A DNA stretch of 64,000 nt, from positions 310,001 to 374,000 of the forward strand of contig NBAZ01000009.1 of the NCBI GenBank assembly GCA_002794735.1, written 5' to 3'. Source of the stretch: Pyrrhoderma lamaoense. Its lineage: Eukaryota > Basidiomycota > Agaricomycetes > Hymenochaetales > Hymenochaetaceae. Below the pieces are notes generated by a model, which saw only the letters and a list, made by a program, of their open reading frames with translations, had not been told where the DNA came from and did no database searches. Positions 12,221 to 23,130 of the stretch are shown here, in pieces (the stretch's first letter is position 1; every line of letters starts with the position of its first letter). A program made the position numbers and the translations under genes.

Positions 12221-14037
12221 ATGTTCTCCATTTTACGCCAAGCAACAACCACACTAAAAAAGGGGAAAATATCTAGTTCAGAGAGATTTCAAATCGAGCC
12301 TTTTATACCGAACGAGCTTGAAGCAGACTTGGGACATCCCATAGATGGTTTACAATCGTGTCCTTTGTGCGGTGCTTTCTTATTTCGAACTGTTGACTTG
12401 ATTGAGGTGCACCACTGTAATCTCAGTAAAGCCTAAAGTGAACTGCTAAATTGACATGTTACTTGTCAGCACTATAGAATCTGTAAAAAAGGAAGAGATG
12501 CTTTCAGAATCCACCGTTTGAGTCTGAAGAAATCCAAGTGTAGCCTGTCCAAACTAAACAACAGAGCAGAAAATGCAGACTCGCTATTCGAATCAGCTTC
12601 TGACACTCGGCTGCCTTTTACTCGTGAAGAGCAATTGACCCAGTGCAAGGCCCACAGTGACAGCTTATCATCTAGGTCTACTCTTACCCAGGTTTTCTCT
12701 TCTCACTTTGCCATTGCGAATCCCATTTATTAATTTCTTTTTTACAGAGACACAACGATGAGCATCCCGACAATACAAGGGGAATATGCCCCGTGTGTTC
12801 TATCGAGTGCGTTCTCGTTACTGTCAGTATTTGGCACAGTATATGTTATCTATAAGAGTACTTGGCAATATCTATCGCTTACTCACTTAAATGGATAGCA
12901 CCTTAATCTTATTGCTCGTCATCGATGTATGAATGCCCCAGTTCCTTACTTGCAAGACAGGTTGAAGTGTCCATGGCCAAGAACATGTTCAAAATGCGAT
13001 GTTGAGATAGCCAATTTCGAGGAATATGAATTTGTACGATTTGTGCTTTTGTGATATCCCTGTTTTGACCTTATTTTTACAGCACCGTCGTGAAATTAAT
13101 CAGCATAATCTTATAATGCACGAAAGAGAGTCAGAAGCTTCCGAAGATGACTGGCAGCACTACTGTTGGCCTTGTGGCATGTACTTTGCATCAGAACCTG
13201 AATTGGAAAAGGTAGTTTCATTTTCTTTAAGTTTTTGTCCAGATTATAACTGAAGTTATTGTTATAAAACTAGCATCGTGTCTTTTGTTCAAGCCCTTTA
13301 AAGTTTTTAACTCGAGTTGAAGGTGAATTAATGGAGGCTGCTGCAGCCGAGAGTGTGTCATTGGTGAGAATTGATGATCTCCCTCCTGAAGGAGAAGGTC
13401 CTGGGTCATGCCGAAGCACACCAGTAGTACTTCATGGTCCTGAAATTAATCCAGCAGTCCCGATTCCATCAGTTCCTTCCTCAAGTGCGATAGGTTTATG
13501 TGATCATCCACCACTAAATGGAAGTAGTTTGTCTACGTCAAGAGATTCAGATTTCCATGAGTCCGCTGAAAATGGTAACCCTTCTGAGGCGAGAAATTCA
13601 GAACTAGGGGAAGATGACGAACCGCCTCCTGATTACTTTTCGTCTATAACAAATACAGAGCCCCAAGTTTTAGTGCAGATTCATGATGAGCATTCTCACA
13701 GCGCCGGTACAAGGGAGGTTCGGTGCCTTGACGAGAGACACGCTTGTATTGATAGCAACGTCTCAACGAACGGAGCATTGAGAACGAACGAGGCTTCAGC
13801 CCCAGCATCTTACGAATGTCCATTGTGTTTTAACGATGGAGACGACCTGAGCGCTCTTTTATGTGGTCATATTTTCTGCACACGGTAAGTTTTCCAGCGG
13901 GTCTAGTGGTAACTAAGAACGACTAACTTTTTGTATAAAGGTGTATATCTGAGTCTTTGGAAAGGGATCCAGTTTGTCCTGTGTGCCGCAGGCAAGCCAA
14001 TAAGCAAGACATCAGAAGAGTGTTTCTCAGCAACTAA
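12221..14037 (+). CDS. Multi-zinc-finger RING protein, copy C (intact)
   Basis: Seven exons join without a frame break: 12221-12406, 12470-12691, 12748-12822, 12899-13033, 13083-13211, 13274-13884 and 13941-14037. The start MFSILRQATTTLKK matches copy A. Five Cys/His modules come first: CPLCGAFLF..HYRIC, a degenerate second one (CKAH instead of CxxC), CPVCSIEC..HLNLIARH, CSKCDVEI..HRREINQH and YCWPCGMYF..HRVFC. Each is split by a phase-0 intron just before its His half. A Ser/Pro/acidic linker of about 150 residues leads to a complete C3HC4 RING: CPLC, CGHIFCTRC, CPVC. The RING predicts E3 ubiquitin ligase activity; the substrate is unknown. It has two damaged or diverged paralogues upstream in the same orientation. 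I do not recognise a named orthologue. The donor after exon 1 (GTGCAC) is weak but keeps the frame and the aligned finger. Confidence 0.82.
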
Positions 14038-14614
14038 GGAGTTTTTCTCGTTGCTTCTATATCACAGTTTATGATCTAAACTTATGGAGTATAATCATAT
14101 CGATTATTTATAATGATAATATTCTCGGTCTATGTATCCTTGTGTATTTTGAGTGGGTGAATTAATGTTGAGATTTTATCGTCCTACCCTTAAGCGCTGT
14201 CGGTAGATAGATGCAAGCTAGTTCGTACGAAAGAGAACGGGTTCTTATCGAAATAGTCAAGGAATAGTTGGTATTTTAGTCAGGATGAGATGAGAGTTAC
14301 AGAGTATCCGTAACGCGTCAAACCGCAGAAAACCTTTACAATGGATATTATAGGCAAATAAAGTCCTTATATAGTCTTGGTACTTCCAGAAATAGAGAAT
14401 TAGGGTTGCAGTCACGCGTTTTAAATTGGACTGATTCCACGTCCACGTCGCGCACTGTAGCAAGCTCATCATATTGTCGGTGTCGCCGCGCAGCCATCTG
14501 GGCAAACGTCTTGAACGCTAAATCCAGGCCCCTCGCTCGCTGGCGGCGCCTTTTTATTATAAATAACCTACAACACCTTGTGAAATCACCCTAAATATAC
14601 GAAAGAAAGCAAGC
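14038..14614. other. Spacer before COPA
   Basis: Intergenic sequence holding the 3' flank of the RING gene and the promoter of the COPI alpha gene. A GC-richer segment at about 14,430-14,560 is the only compositional feature. I see no gene. Confidence 0.4.
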
Positions 14615-17600
14615 ATGTCGGTAATGCTAACGAAGTTTGAATCCAAAAGCAATAGGGTTAAAGGTGCGCTAGAATGATACTATCGAAAGACTTTAGAAAG
14701 GCTGATACCCCCGAGGTCTCGCCTTTCACCCAACGCGGCCGCTTCTGGCTGCTTCACTGCATAATGGGAGCGTTCAGTTGTGGAATTATCGCATGGGTGT
14801 ACTTGTCGATCGTTTCGAAGAGCATGATGGTAGGGTTTTAATGAGCATATATTCTTGTTTCTGCTTCTCATTGAGCTGTGTCTTTATCTCAGGCCTGTAC
14901 GTGGTGTACACTTTCATCCATCTCGCCCTCTTCTTGTCACTGGTGGAGATGATTATAAGGTCAAAGTTTGGGGTGTGTGATAATATTGGCTCTCATGCAA
15001 AAGATTGTTATTAAGGGTATAACAGATATTCGTCCCCAAACACGAAAATGTCTTTTCACTCTACACGGACATCTGGACTACGTTCGAACCGTTATGTTCC
15101 ATCATGAAATGCCATGGATTGTGAGTTACCCTCATATGCAAGTTCCAGGAGTTCTGATCTTCTTTTTATACAGATTTCTGCCTCCGATGACCAAACAATA
15201 CGTATTTGGAATAGCACTTCACGAAACTGCATTGCGATCCTTACGGGCCATTCTCATTATATTATGTCTGCACTATTCCATCCAAAAGAAGATTTGGTAG
15301 TTTCGTCATCTATGGACCAAACCGTACGCGTATGGGACATCTCAGGGTTAAGGAAGGGGTCGCCGAATGCAGCTCCTGGAGGGTTCGAAACTTTTGATAC
15401 CTTCTCAACAGTCAAATACGTCCTGGAAGGTCATGATCGTGGTGTAAATTGGGCTGCTTTCCATCCCACTCTGCCACTTATTGTCTCTGCTGCTGATGAT
15501 CGCCAGATCAAGCTCTGGCGGATGAGTGACTCCAAAGCTTGGGAAGTTGACACTTGCCGTGGACACTTTAATAATGTCTCAAGTGCTCTGTTCCATCCTA
15601 GACACGAGCTTATTATTTCTTGTGGAGAAGACAAGACTATCCGAGTTTGGGATATGGCAAAGCGGACTGCAGTACAGACGTTTAGACGTGAGCATGATAG
15701 ATATTGGGTTCTTGCAGCTCATCCGGAGTTAAATCTTTTCGCTGCGGGTCATGACAATGGTTTAATTGTGTTTAAGCTTGAGCGTGAACGCCCAGCTTAC
15801 GCACTTTATGGCGATACACTATTCTACATTCGTGATAAATATGTCCGCCAGTATGATTTCAACACTGGTTCTGATGTTGGAGTCCTAAGCGTACGCAAAT
15901 TCGGTAGTCTCTATGTACCGCCTAGGACTCTGAGTTACAACCCTGCTGAAAGAGCTGTTGTGATTACAACTTCTTCTGACAACGGTCTTTTCGAGCTCTC
16001 ACACTTGGCAAAAGATGGAGCGGGAGAAGTCCGCGACTCAGCTACAGATGGTAAAAGAGGCACCGGTCAAAGTGCAATTTTCGTCGCAAGAAACCGTTTT
16101 GCAGTATTGAATAAGGCAGCACAGGTAAGTTGACATTACCATATATTTTGATGAGATCTGACAGTTCTTTCAGTTAATTGAAATCCGAGACCTGTCGAAC
16201 TCTATCGTCAAGTCTGTAAAGCCACCCGTCCAAACAAACGAAATTTTCTATGGCGGAACGGCTAGCCTCATTCTGAGTTCTACAAGCACAGTTGTACTCT
16301 ATGATATCCAACAAGGTAAAAAAATCGCCGAGTTAACAACACCACCTGTGAAATATATCGTATGGAGTAACGATGGAACTCTAGTAGCATTACTGAGCAA
16401 ACACAGTACGTCCTATTATGATCTAACCGAGCCATTATTCTGAAATAACCTAGCTATCACAATTGCCAATAAGAATTTCAGCCAAAGCAGTCTTATTCAT
16501 GAGACGATTCGCATCAAATCCGGTGCTTGGGATGACTCTGGTGTTCTCATCTACTCAACCTTGAACCATATTAAATATTGCTTACCACAAGGGTAGGTGC
16601 AATTAATTCTGACGTATAGGCCATCTTGAATACTAAATTTTTGTTGATCAGTGATACCGGAGTCATCCGTACTTTGGATAACCCAGTATACCTAACTCGA
16701 GTCAAGGGTCGGACTGTGCATTGCCTGGATCGCTCTGCAAGGCCTAGGACAATAACCATTGATCCTACTGAATACCGGTTTAAATTAGCCCTCCTCCGCA
16801 GTAACTACGATGAGATGTTACACATCATTAAAACTTCTAATTTAGTTGGACAAAGCATCATTGCTTATTTACAACAAAAAGGTTTCCCGGAGGTTAGTAA
16901 TTCTATCAAATCGCCCATCACTTAATGTAAACTCACTACTACTACATGACGGCAGATTGCTCTACACTTTGTAGAAGATAAGAAAACACGATTCGATCTA
17001 GCAATTGAATGTGGGAACCTTGATGTAGCGCTAGAGATGGCAACAGCAATCGATAGACCGGATTGTTGGAACCGACTTGCTCAACAAGCCCTCAAGCAAG
17101 GAAACCATAAAGTAAGGCAATGCCTTCTGTTTCTGGCACCTGCTTAACATCTTCTGTAGATTGTCGAGAAAGCATACCAGAAGACTAAAAACTTCGACAA
17201 GCTTTCTTTCCTTTATCTAGCTACAGGAAGCGCAGATAAACTTCTAAAAATGCAGAAGATTGCTATATCGCGAGGTGATCCAATGTCAAGGTTTCACAAT
17301 GCGCTATACTTGGGAGACATAGAATCCCGCATTTCCGTCCTCCGAGAAGTTGGATTGTGTAAGCAATACTCCCTTGTAAGAGTAGTTCATAACTAAATGG
17401 CATTATAGATTCACTGGCATATCTTACGGCTAAAACCAATGGATTGTCAGAGCTTGCTGTCGAAATCCTTGAAGAAGCAGGTCTTACGGAGGAGGATGTT
17501 GATGATGTTCCTGACTTTGGAGTATCAACATTAAAACCTCCACCCGCCATAACCCCATCACCGACCTCATTTGGCCGTCATTGAGTAAAGGGGAAAGCTT

Positions 17601-18951
17601 CTTTGAACGTGCTTTGGCGAATGGAAATCTTGAAATGGCCGACGGAGAAAGCTCTTATGTCAACGGCATGGATGGCACCACAGCTGCATCTGCATTGGAT
17701 GACTGGGCGCGAGATGTTGAAAATGTTGATGATGTAGACCCGGAAGAAGGCGGATGGGACCTTGGCGGTGGTGATGCCCCCACAGTAGAGGTGGAAACAG
17801 AAGTAGCTGTTGAAGTTGAAGAAGAACTAGATGCTGGTGCAGGTGCTAGCCCTGGCGTTAAAGAGACAGAATTGTGGGTTCGTAACTCACCTTTCCCAGC
17901 GGATCATGTTGCGGCTGGTTCATTCGAGTCTGCAATGCAGGTACGTATCAAAGCACTGTAATACTTCGATCAAGTTTGGCTGATCGTCTTCTCTCATAGT
18001 TACTCAATCGGCAGCAGGGTGTTTTTAATGTTGCACCACTAAAACCCCTTTTCCTCTCTGTCTATAGATCGGCCCATGTCTATTTCTCTCCTAATGCACC
18101 TCTTCCCCCTCTCCAACTTCACATACGACGTAATATCGAGGAATCTTCTGCTAGTCGTGTACTTCCAGTGGCAGTGAAGACTTTGCAATCCATCAAACCA
18201 GAACTGCACGAGGGTTACAGGGCTGTATCAGGCAACAGACTAGCAGATGCGAAAGTATCCTTCATATCAGTATTGCAGAGCTTACTTTTGGTACCAATCA
18301 CATCAGATGCCGAAGCTACTGAGGTTAGGGTAGTTCCTTCGAGTTTTCTGAGCTACTTACTTATTTCGATTTTAGTGGCGTAATCTTGTGACTTCAACGC
18401 GCGAATACCTCATCGGTGTTTCTCTTGAGCTGGAGCGACGTAAAATAGTCGAAGCTGAGCCTGACAACGTGAAGAGAAGTCTTGAGCTTGCTGCATACTT
18501 TACGCATTGTAAGTTGCAGCCTCCTCACTTGCAGATAGCATTGCGTAGTGCAATTGGCGTGTTTGCAAAGGCCAATAACCACGCAACATCCGCAAAGCTA
18601 GCAAGGAAGCTGCTTGAATTGAACCCTGACCCAAAATTGTTGCTCAGGTAACGTAGCATACTTATTTCAAGAACAACATACTCAAGTGCTGATACCTCAA
18701 ACACTCAGGCTCGACAACGTATCGCTGCCGGTGATCGCAACCCACGAAATGCAGTGGAGATAGACTATGACGAATTCACAGACTTCGATATCTGTGCTGC
18801 GAGTTTCACGCCGATATACAAGGGCTCACCTTCAGTGACGTGCCCATATACCGGTGCTTCATATCTTCCTGAATATAAGGGGAAGCTCGATCCATTACTG
18901 TCATTAACTGAAATTGGTGCTGCGGTGTCTGGTTTACCCGCCCCACGGTGA
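14615..18951 (+). CDS. COPA: Coatomer (COPI) subunit alpha
   Basis: Membrane-coat subunit for Golgi-to-ER retrograde vesicles. The N-terminus reads [14 protein letters not shown], with an in-frame Met three codons upstream at 14615; the true start may be 14624. WD40 repeats follow, with hallmarks such as [24 protein letters not shown] and [10 protein letters not shown]. The helical solenoid has [20 protein letters not shown] and [17 protein letters not shown]. The C-terminal alpha-COP domain ends [19 protein letters not shown]. Exons include 14615-14663, 14716-14829, 14893-14972, 15026-15120, 15174-16124 and others up to 18709-18951. Three one-base deficits interrupt the frame: at the exon 2/3 junction (14829/14893), at TCATTTGGCCG (about 17570), and at the last exon junction (about 18645/18709). 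Conservation around all three is otherwise complete, so I treat the gene as functional and the breaks as probable sequence errors. Confidence 0.93.
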
Positions 18952-19338
18952 TTATCATTATCACGTTTGGTTGTTTCTCGGGATGTCTAGACTAGCCCTT
19001 GCATGTTGATGTTCGCTGTTGTAGTAGTACTAAAAGTCGTATTTTTAATAGGCATTTTCTCTTCATGACTTTGGATATTTGAATAAATTTTGAGACGTGT
19101 TCAACGTATTGCCTGCAACTTGAGGTACCGATCCATGTATCAGATGTGACATGCAGTCTGATAAGAATATTAAACAAATGAAAAACCCAACATATATATT
19201 AGAAATTAAGTCTTCTAAAGTACAAGTGTTTATATCCATGATTATTTGTAAGCATGATCTAGGGGGGAATCTTCATGCTCAAAGACCACGAGACTATACT
19301 ACATGAATTAGGACACGTCCGATATAAGTGATAGGTTC
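18952..19338. other. Convergent intergenic region
   Basis: Lies between the 3' ends of COPA (plus) and the P450 gene (minus). AT-rich, presumably both terminator regions. No gene seen. Confidence 0.5.
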
Positions 19339-21577
19339 TTAATGCTTCCTCTTGCGGAACATTATGGGACCTCTCAATTCCGAATTAAAGGTAATCTTCT
19401 GCTGCTGTGCTTCTTCAGGGAGCTTCACGTCGTAATTCAGTACAATATAAGCGAACATCGATTTTAATTCGTTAGCAGCAAAGAATCGACCAGGGCTGTT
19501 TGTTATATGTTGATATATGAAGAAAGAAAACAGTGATGAGATCATGGTGCTACTGATGAAGACGAAAAAACATATAATACTTACCAAGCGTGTTTCCCAT
19601 GTCCAAAAGCAAGGTAAGAAGTAGCAGTTGCGACCATCTGGTTCCGCGTACTTTCCTCCACCGACTCTTCCCGCTTTTCAGCATAACGGAAGGGCCGGAA
19701 TTCATTGGGGCTATCGTAAAGTTCTTCGTTATGGTGGACCGCAAATGGATTGATTGCAAGTAAAGTTCCCTTTGGTAGGAATGTGCCATCAGAAAGTGTG
19801 TAATCTTCTAAGACTAGACGCCTCATTGATACTAGTAAGTTTATAAAGAAAGGTCAGTTAGTAAACTGTTGTAATTAAGAGGTGTAGTAATGACCAACCT
19901 GCGTCGATTCCACGGAAGCGTAGAGTCTCACGTAAGAAGCTATCAACTTTTCGCAACCTCTGCATAGACATTTTGCTCCATCCATCCTCAGATATAACTC
20001 GCTCTATTTCCTCTCTTAGCGGTATTGACCATTCCGGGTGCGACGCAAGGTGATAGAGCGCATCAGACATCGTCTATGTTATATTGACAAGATTAGCAGT
20101 TTGGAACCTTGATGAAGAAAGCTAAAAGATATTCTCACGTTAGAAGAGGTATGAATAGCAGCAAAGTTTAATGCCAGGATATCATAGGTATGGCGTTGAA
20201 GATTTCGTTTCGATGGTTCTGTTTCATCAATGAACCATTGTAACAAATCGTTCTACGATATGAAGATACCCAAATCAGTGAAAACTAATTTTATATCACG
20301 TTAGCAGTACTTGCAGGCTTCTCTGGCCACTCTTCCTCAGATTCTCCAGAGTGACGAAGGCGTTCCTCGACAATCGGTCTTAGCAACTCAGCAGCTCTCT
20401 TAGAAGTATTTGGCAAGTTGGTCTTGAAGCGAGCGACGAATCTATGTATGTGATTAGTGAAAACATAAATTCTCACGATGTCTTGTATTAGACTCCTTAC
20501 GGCTTCATAAATATAGGGTAGTACTTGATACCATTGGCCACGTTGACGATGTCCAAGGCATGTTGAACATTGATTCCCATGAATTCGTCATTTCGGCCTG
20601 TGTAAAGATTGTCGTTTATTAAGTTTCATGCATCTCTAGTAGAGTATCTGTAGAGCAATGTACGTACAAAGTGGTAGGCCAACAAAAATCCGATTACTGG
20701 CTCTGAACACAACTCTTGCGACTACATGCATGGCATATCTTGTGACCCATTCTAGAATAAGAGGCCGGGATAAGCAACTCAGCCGCTTATAGAGAGCATT
20801 CGCATACCGTCCTCCTTTGCATCAATGAAGTCATTACAGCCTTGAGTAATCTCTTCGAAAACTCCGTCAAAGAGGTAAGCGATATTCTGTGTGAGCCTCT
20901 GACGAATGACAGGAACGGCACGATGATCCCCTGTTGTCAAACCTCCAAAGGTATGTTCGGCCGCAAAAATCTTGATAAATTGAATGAAAACGTTATGTAA
21001 GTATTATTTCCCACTCATGACTTGGAAAATCTTGCCTGATCGTTGGCGTCTGTAAACGACAGCAGGTTTTCAGGAGCACGACGAACTTCTTCGATTAGCT
21101 CCGGAGAGCTGACAATCACAACCCATCTATCATATTGTGGGACTTTGAAAGTCTTTCCCTTGAACTGAGTAAGACATAGTAAGAATATAGGCAACACTGT
21201 TGAAACACAAGTAGTTGCTAACCCTCTGAGTTGCCTCTTCCAGCACCTTTCGACCATTCGTATACCAATCTTTTGCCTCGAAGAAGGAAGCAAACCATCC
21301 CTGCGAACCCACAGCAGGTACATTGACCTTGATCCCAAACGTAGTGTTAGTACACATATAATCATAGGTCTAAGATGATAAGGACCATACACTTCGCTTT
21401 TTTGACGTTGATATATTGGGCAGCAGAAAGAGCAAATAAGACACTCAGAGCAATATGACTTGGCCGAACATTGTCGGTTATAAATTCAGACTTGAAGAGT
21501 TGTCCGACCGAATCAAACAGGGTGGACGGAATGGCATCGACTGCTGATGCAATTGGTAGGCTAGCGTTCAAGGCCAT
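19339..21577 (-). CDS. Cytochrome P450 monooxygenase
   Basis: Minus-strand gene with about ten exons, start at 21577 (MALNASLPIASAVDA). A hydrophobic anchor (HIALSVLFALSAAQYI) would place it in the ER membrane. Visible P450 landmarks in order: FKVPQYDRWVVIVSSPELIEE, HTFGGLTTGDHRAVPVIRQ, an I-helix reading LNFAAIHTSSN in place of the common AGxDT, the ExxR motif in FLRETLRFRG, the NEFRPFRY meander segment, and the haem loop FGHGKHAC-PGRFFA. The haem-ligand Cys codon is split by an intron at 19587. The family is the fungal group related to ent-kaurene-oxidase-like P450s. The substrate cannot be read from the sequence; steroid, terpenoid or xenobiotic substrates are possible. I see no biosynthetic-cluster partner next to it. 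Confidence 0.88.
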
Positions 21578-22433
21578 GGATGTGTACTTAAAGGTGTCTT
21601 GTTGTAGCGGAATATTCGAGGGTATATATATACGATAACACCGAGTACAATGGGTTTAAGGGACTCGGAGAGAATGAAACGAAGGGCCAATAAGGGTTTT
21701 CATATTAAAGATAATCAAGGGTCGGTACGCCTTGCCTGGCCCGACGGGTGCTTAACCACTATATGATAACTGATGGACATAGTTTCTCTACGTGATTATG
21801 GTGTCCTATTTCATAATTCCAGATCCTTCAAGCCGATATTAAAATGTACCTTCCTATAGAATGTTCATATTGAAAATACCTTTAATTATAAATCATTACT
21901 GTGGCATAAGATGGATAAAGAGTGCCTACAAGCTATAAAAAAGAATTATGCTCAGTCGGGAGTTCGCCCCCAAGAGTCTGCGCAGTTGCGACATCATCCG
22001 GATCAATTATCGCTATCGGACATCTTGCCAAAGAGGTGCATTAATAAGACAAAAACGTGTTTCACAACATACGCGTTATATGGCCGATCGCGTTAAAACA
22101 TATCATCAAATGATGCGTACAAAGATCGATCGGTAACGAAGAACGTAGCTTCAAGCTTGTAAGATCTAGAGCGAAGCTAGCCAAAATATTTTGAATGAGT
22201 TAGCTGACAACTTATGAGCTTACGCGTCTCTCTAAGATCGAAATGTTATGAGAACCCGATTGTAGATAAGCACAGAAGTCTATATAGTTAAGAACAAAAG
22301 TAAAAACTCTGTAGAATAAATTACAAATATCTCGAAGTGATCGACTTTCTAATTTTGTGTGTGCCTTGAAACTCCGATACCAACCATATATTTAGGTAAC
22401 GCTTAGGTCACATCAGCGCGTCATTAAACCAAT
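21578..22433. other. Divergent intergenic region
   Basis: Between the start of the P450 gene (minus) and the small gene at 22434 (plus). It should contain both promoters. A short ATATATAT run lies about 50 bp upstream of the P450 start (near 21,625). No other coding signal is visible. Confidence 0.4.
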
Positions 22434-23130
22434 ATGTTAACCTCTACCAATGCTGCTGAAATGCGAGTAGACGCATCCGAGGATACTACTGGAAGTATAG
22501 AACCAACCCAAAAAGAAGCCGGCTCCATCCCAGAATTCCAGAGAAGAACAAAAGATGCGCTTTCAGAGCCCTTTGAGCCCTTTGCACACCAGACACTACT
22601 AGTTAAGCCGTTCGACAATGAAACTCATAGAGATCTTGAGTTCCAAAAACGTAAGCTACATGCACGAAGCATCCGTGACTTAATGTGAATAACAAGCAAT
22701 ATCATCCCCCATGCGTACAATTGCAGAACTTCACGAAAAGCTTCTTGAGCTCATACTAGAAATGCATGCTTGGTCAACTTCGCGTCCGGAACTGGAATCT
22801 ACGGCAGCAGGGGATGTACTTGTTGATGAGGCACAAACTATAATCAACGTAGAAAGGGAACAAGGCATGTTGTCCACTTTGCTTGGTATGCTGAAGTATC
22901 TTCACTTTGTGTATCTCTGGCCATTTCACAATAACTGGTAAACATGATCTCAGCACGACTTAATCTCGCCCTTACCGAGTTTCTATCTTCCAACTTAATG
23001 ACTGCGATCTTCTTCTGTTCCTACTGATATACTAATGTCCTCCGATGCAGAGTCAGGCCGATTGCGTCTTGTTGAATTTATTGGACGCATAAAAGCAGCT
23101 TTAGCAGTGCTCACTGATCTGGTACCGTAG
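22434..23130 (+). CDS. Hypothetical small protein
   Basis: Not recognised. Exon 1 (22434-22674) starts MLTSTNAAEMRVDASEDT. A 52-nt phase-1 intron (GTGACT..TTGCAG) joins it to exon 2 (22727-22885, LHEKLLELILEMHAWSTSRPE). A second phase-1 intron leads to exon 3 (23051-23130, ending RIKAALAVLTDLVP). The reading frame passes through both junctions, giving about 160 residues, acidic and mostly helical in look. No signal peptide, membrane segment or domain motif is visible. Intron 2 is long for this genome (165 nt), and 22969-23020 could be an extra exon (RLNLALTEFLSS). Confidence 0.5.
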
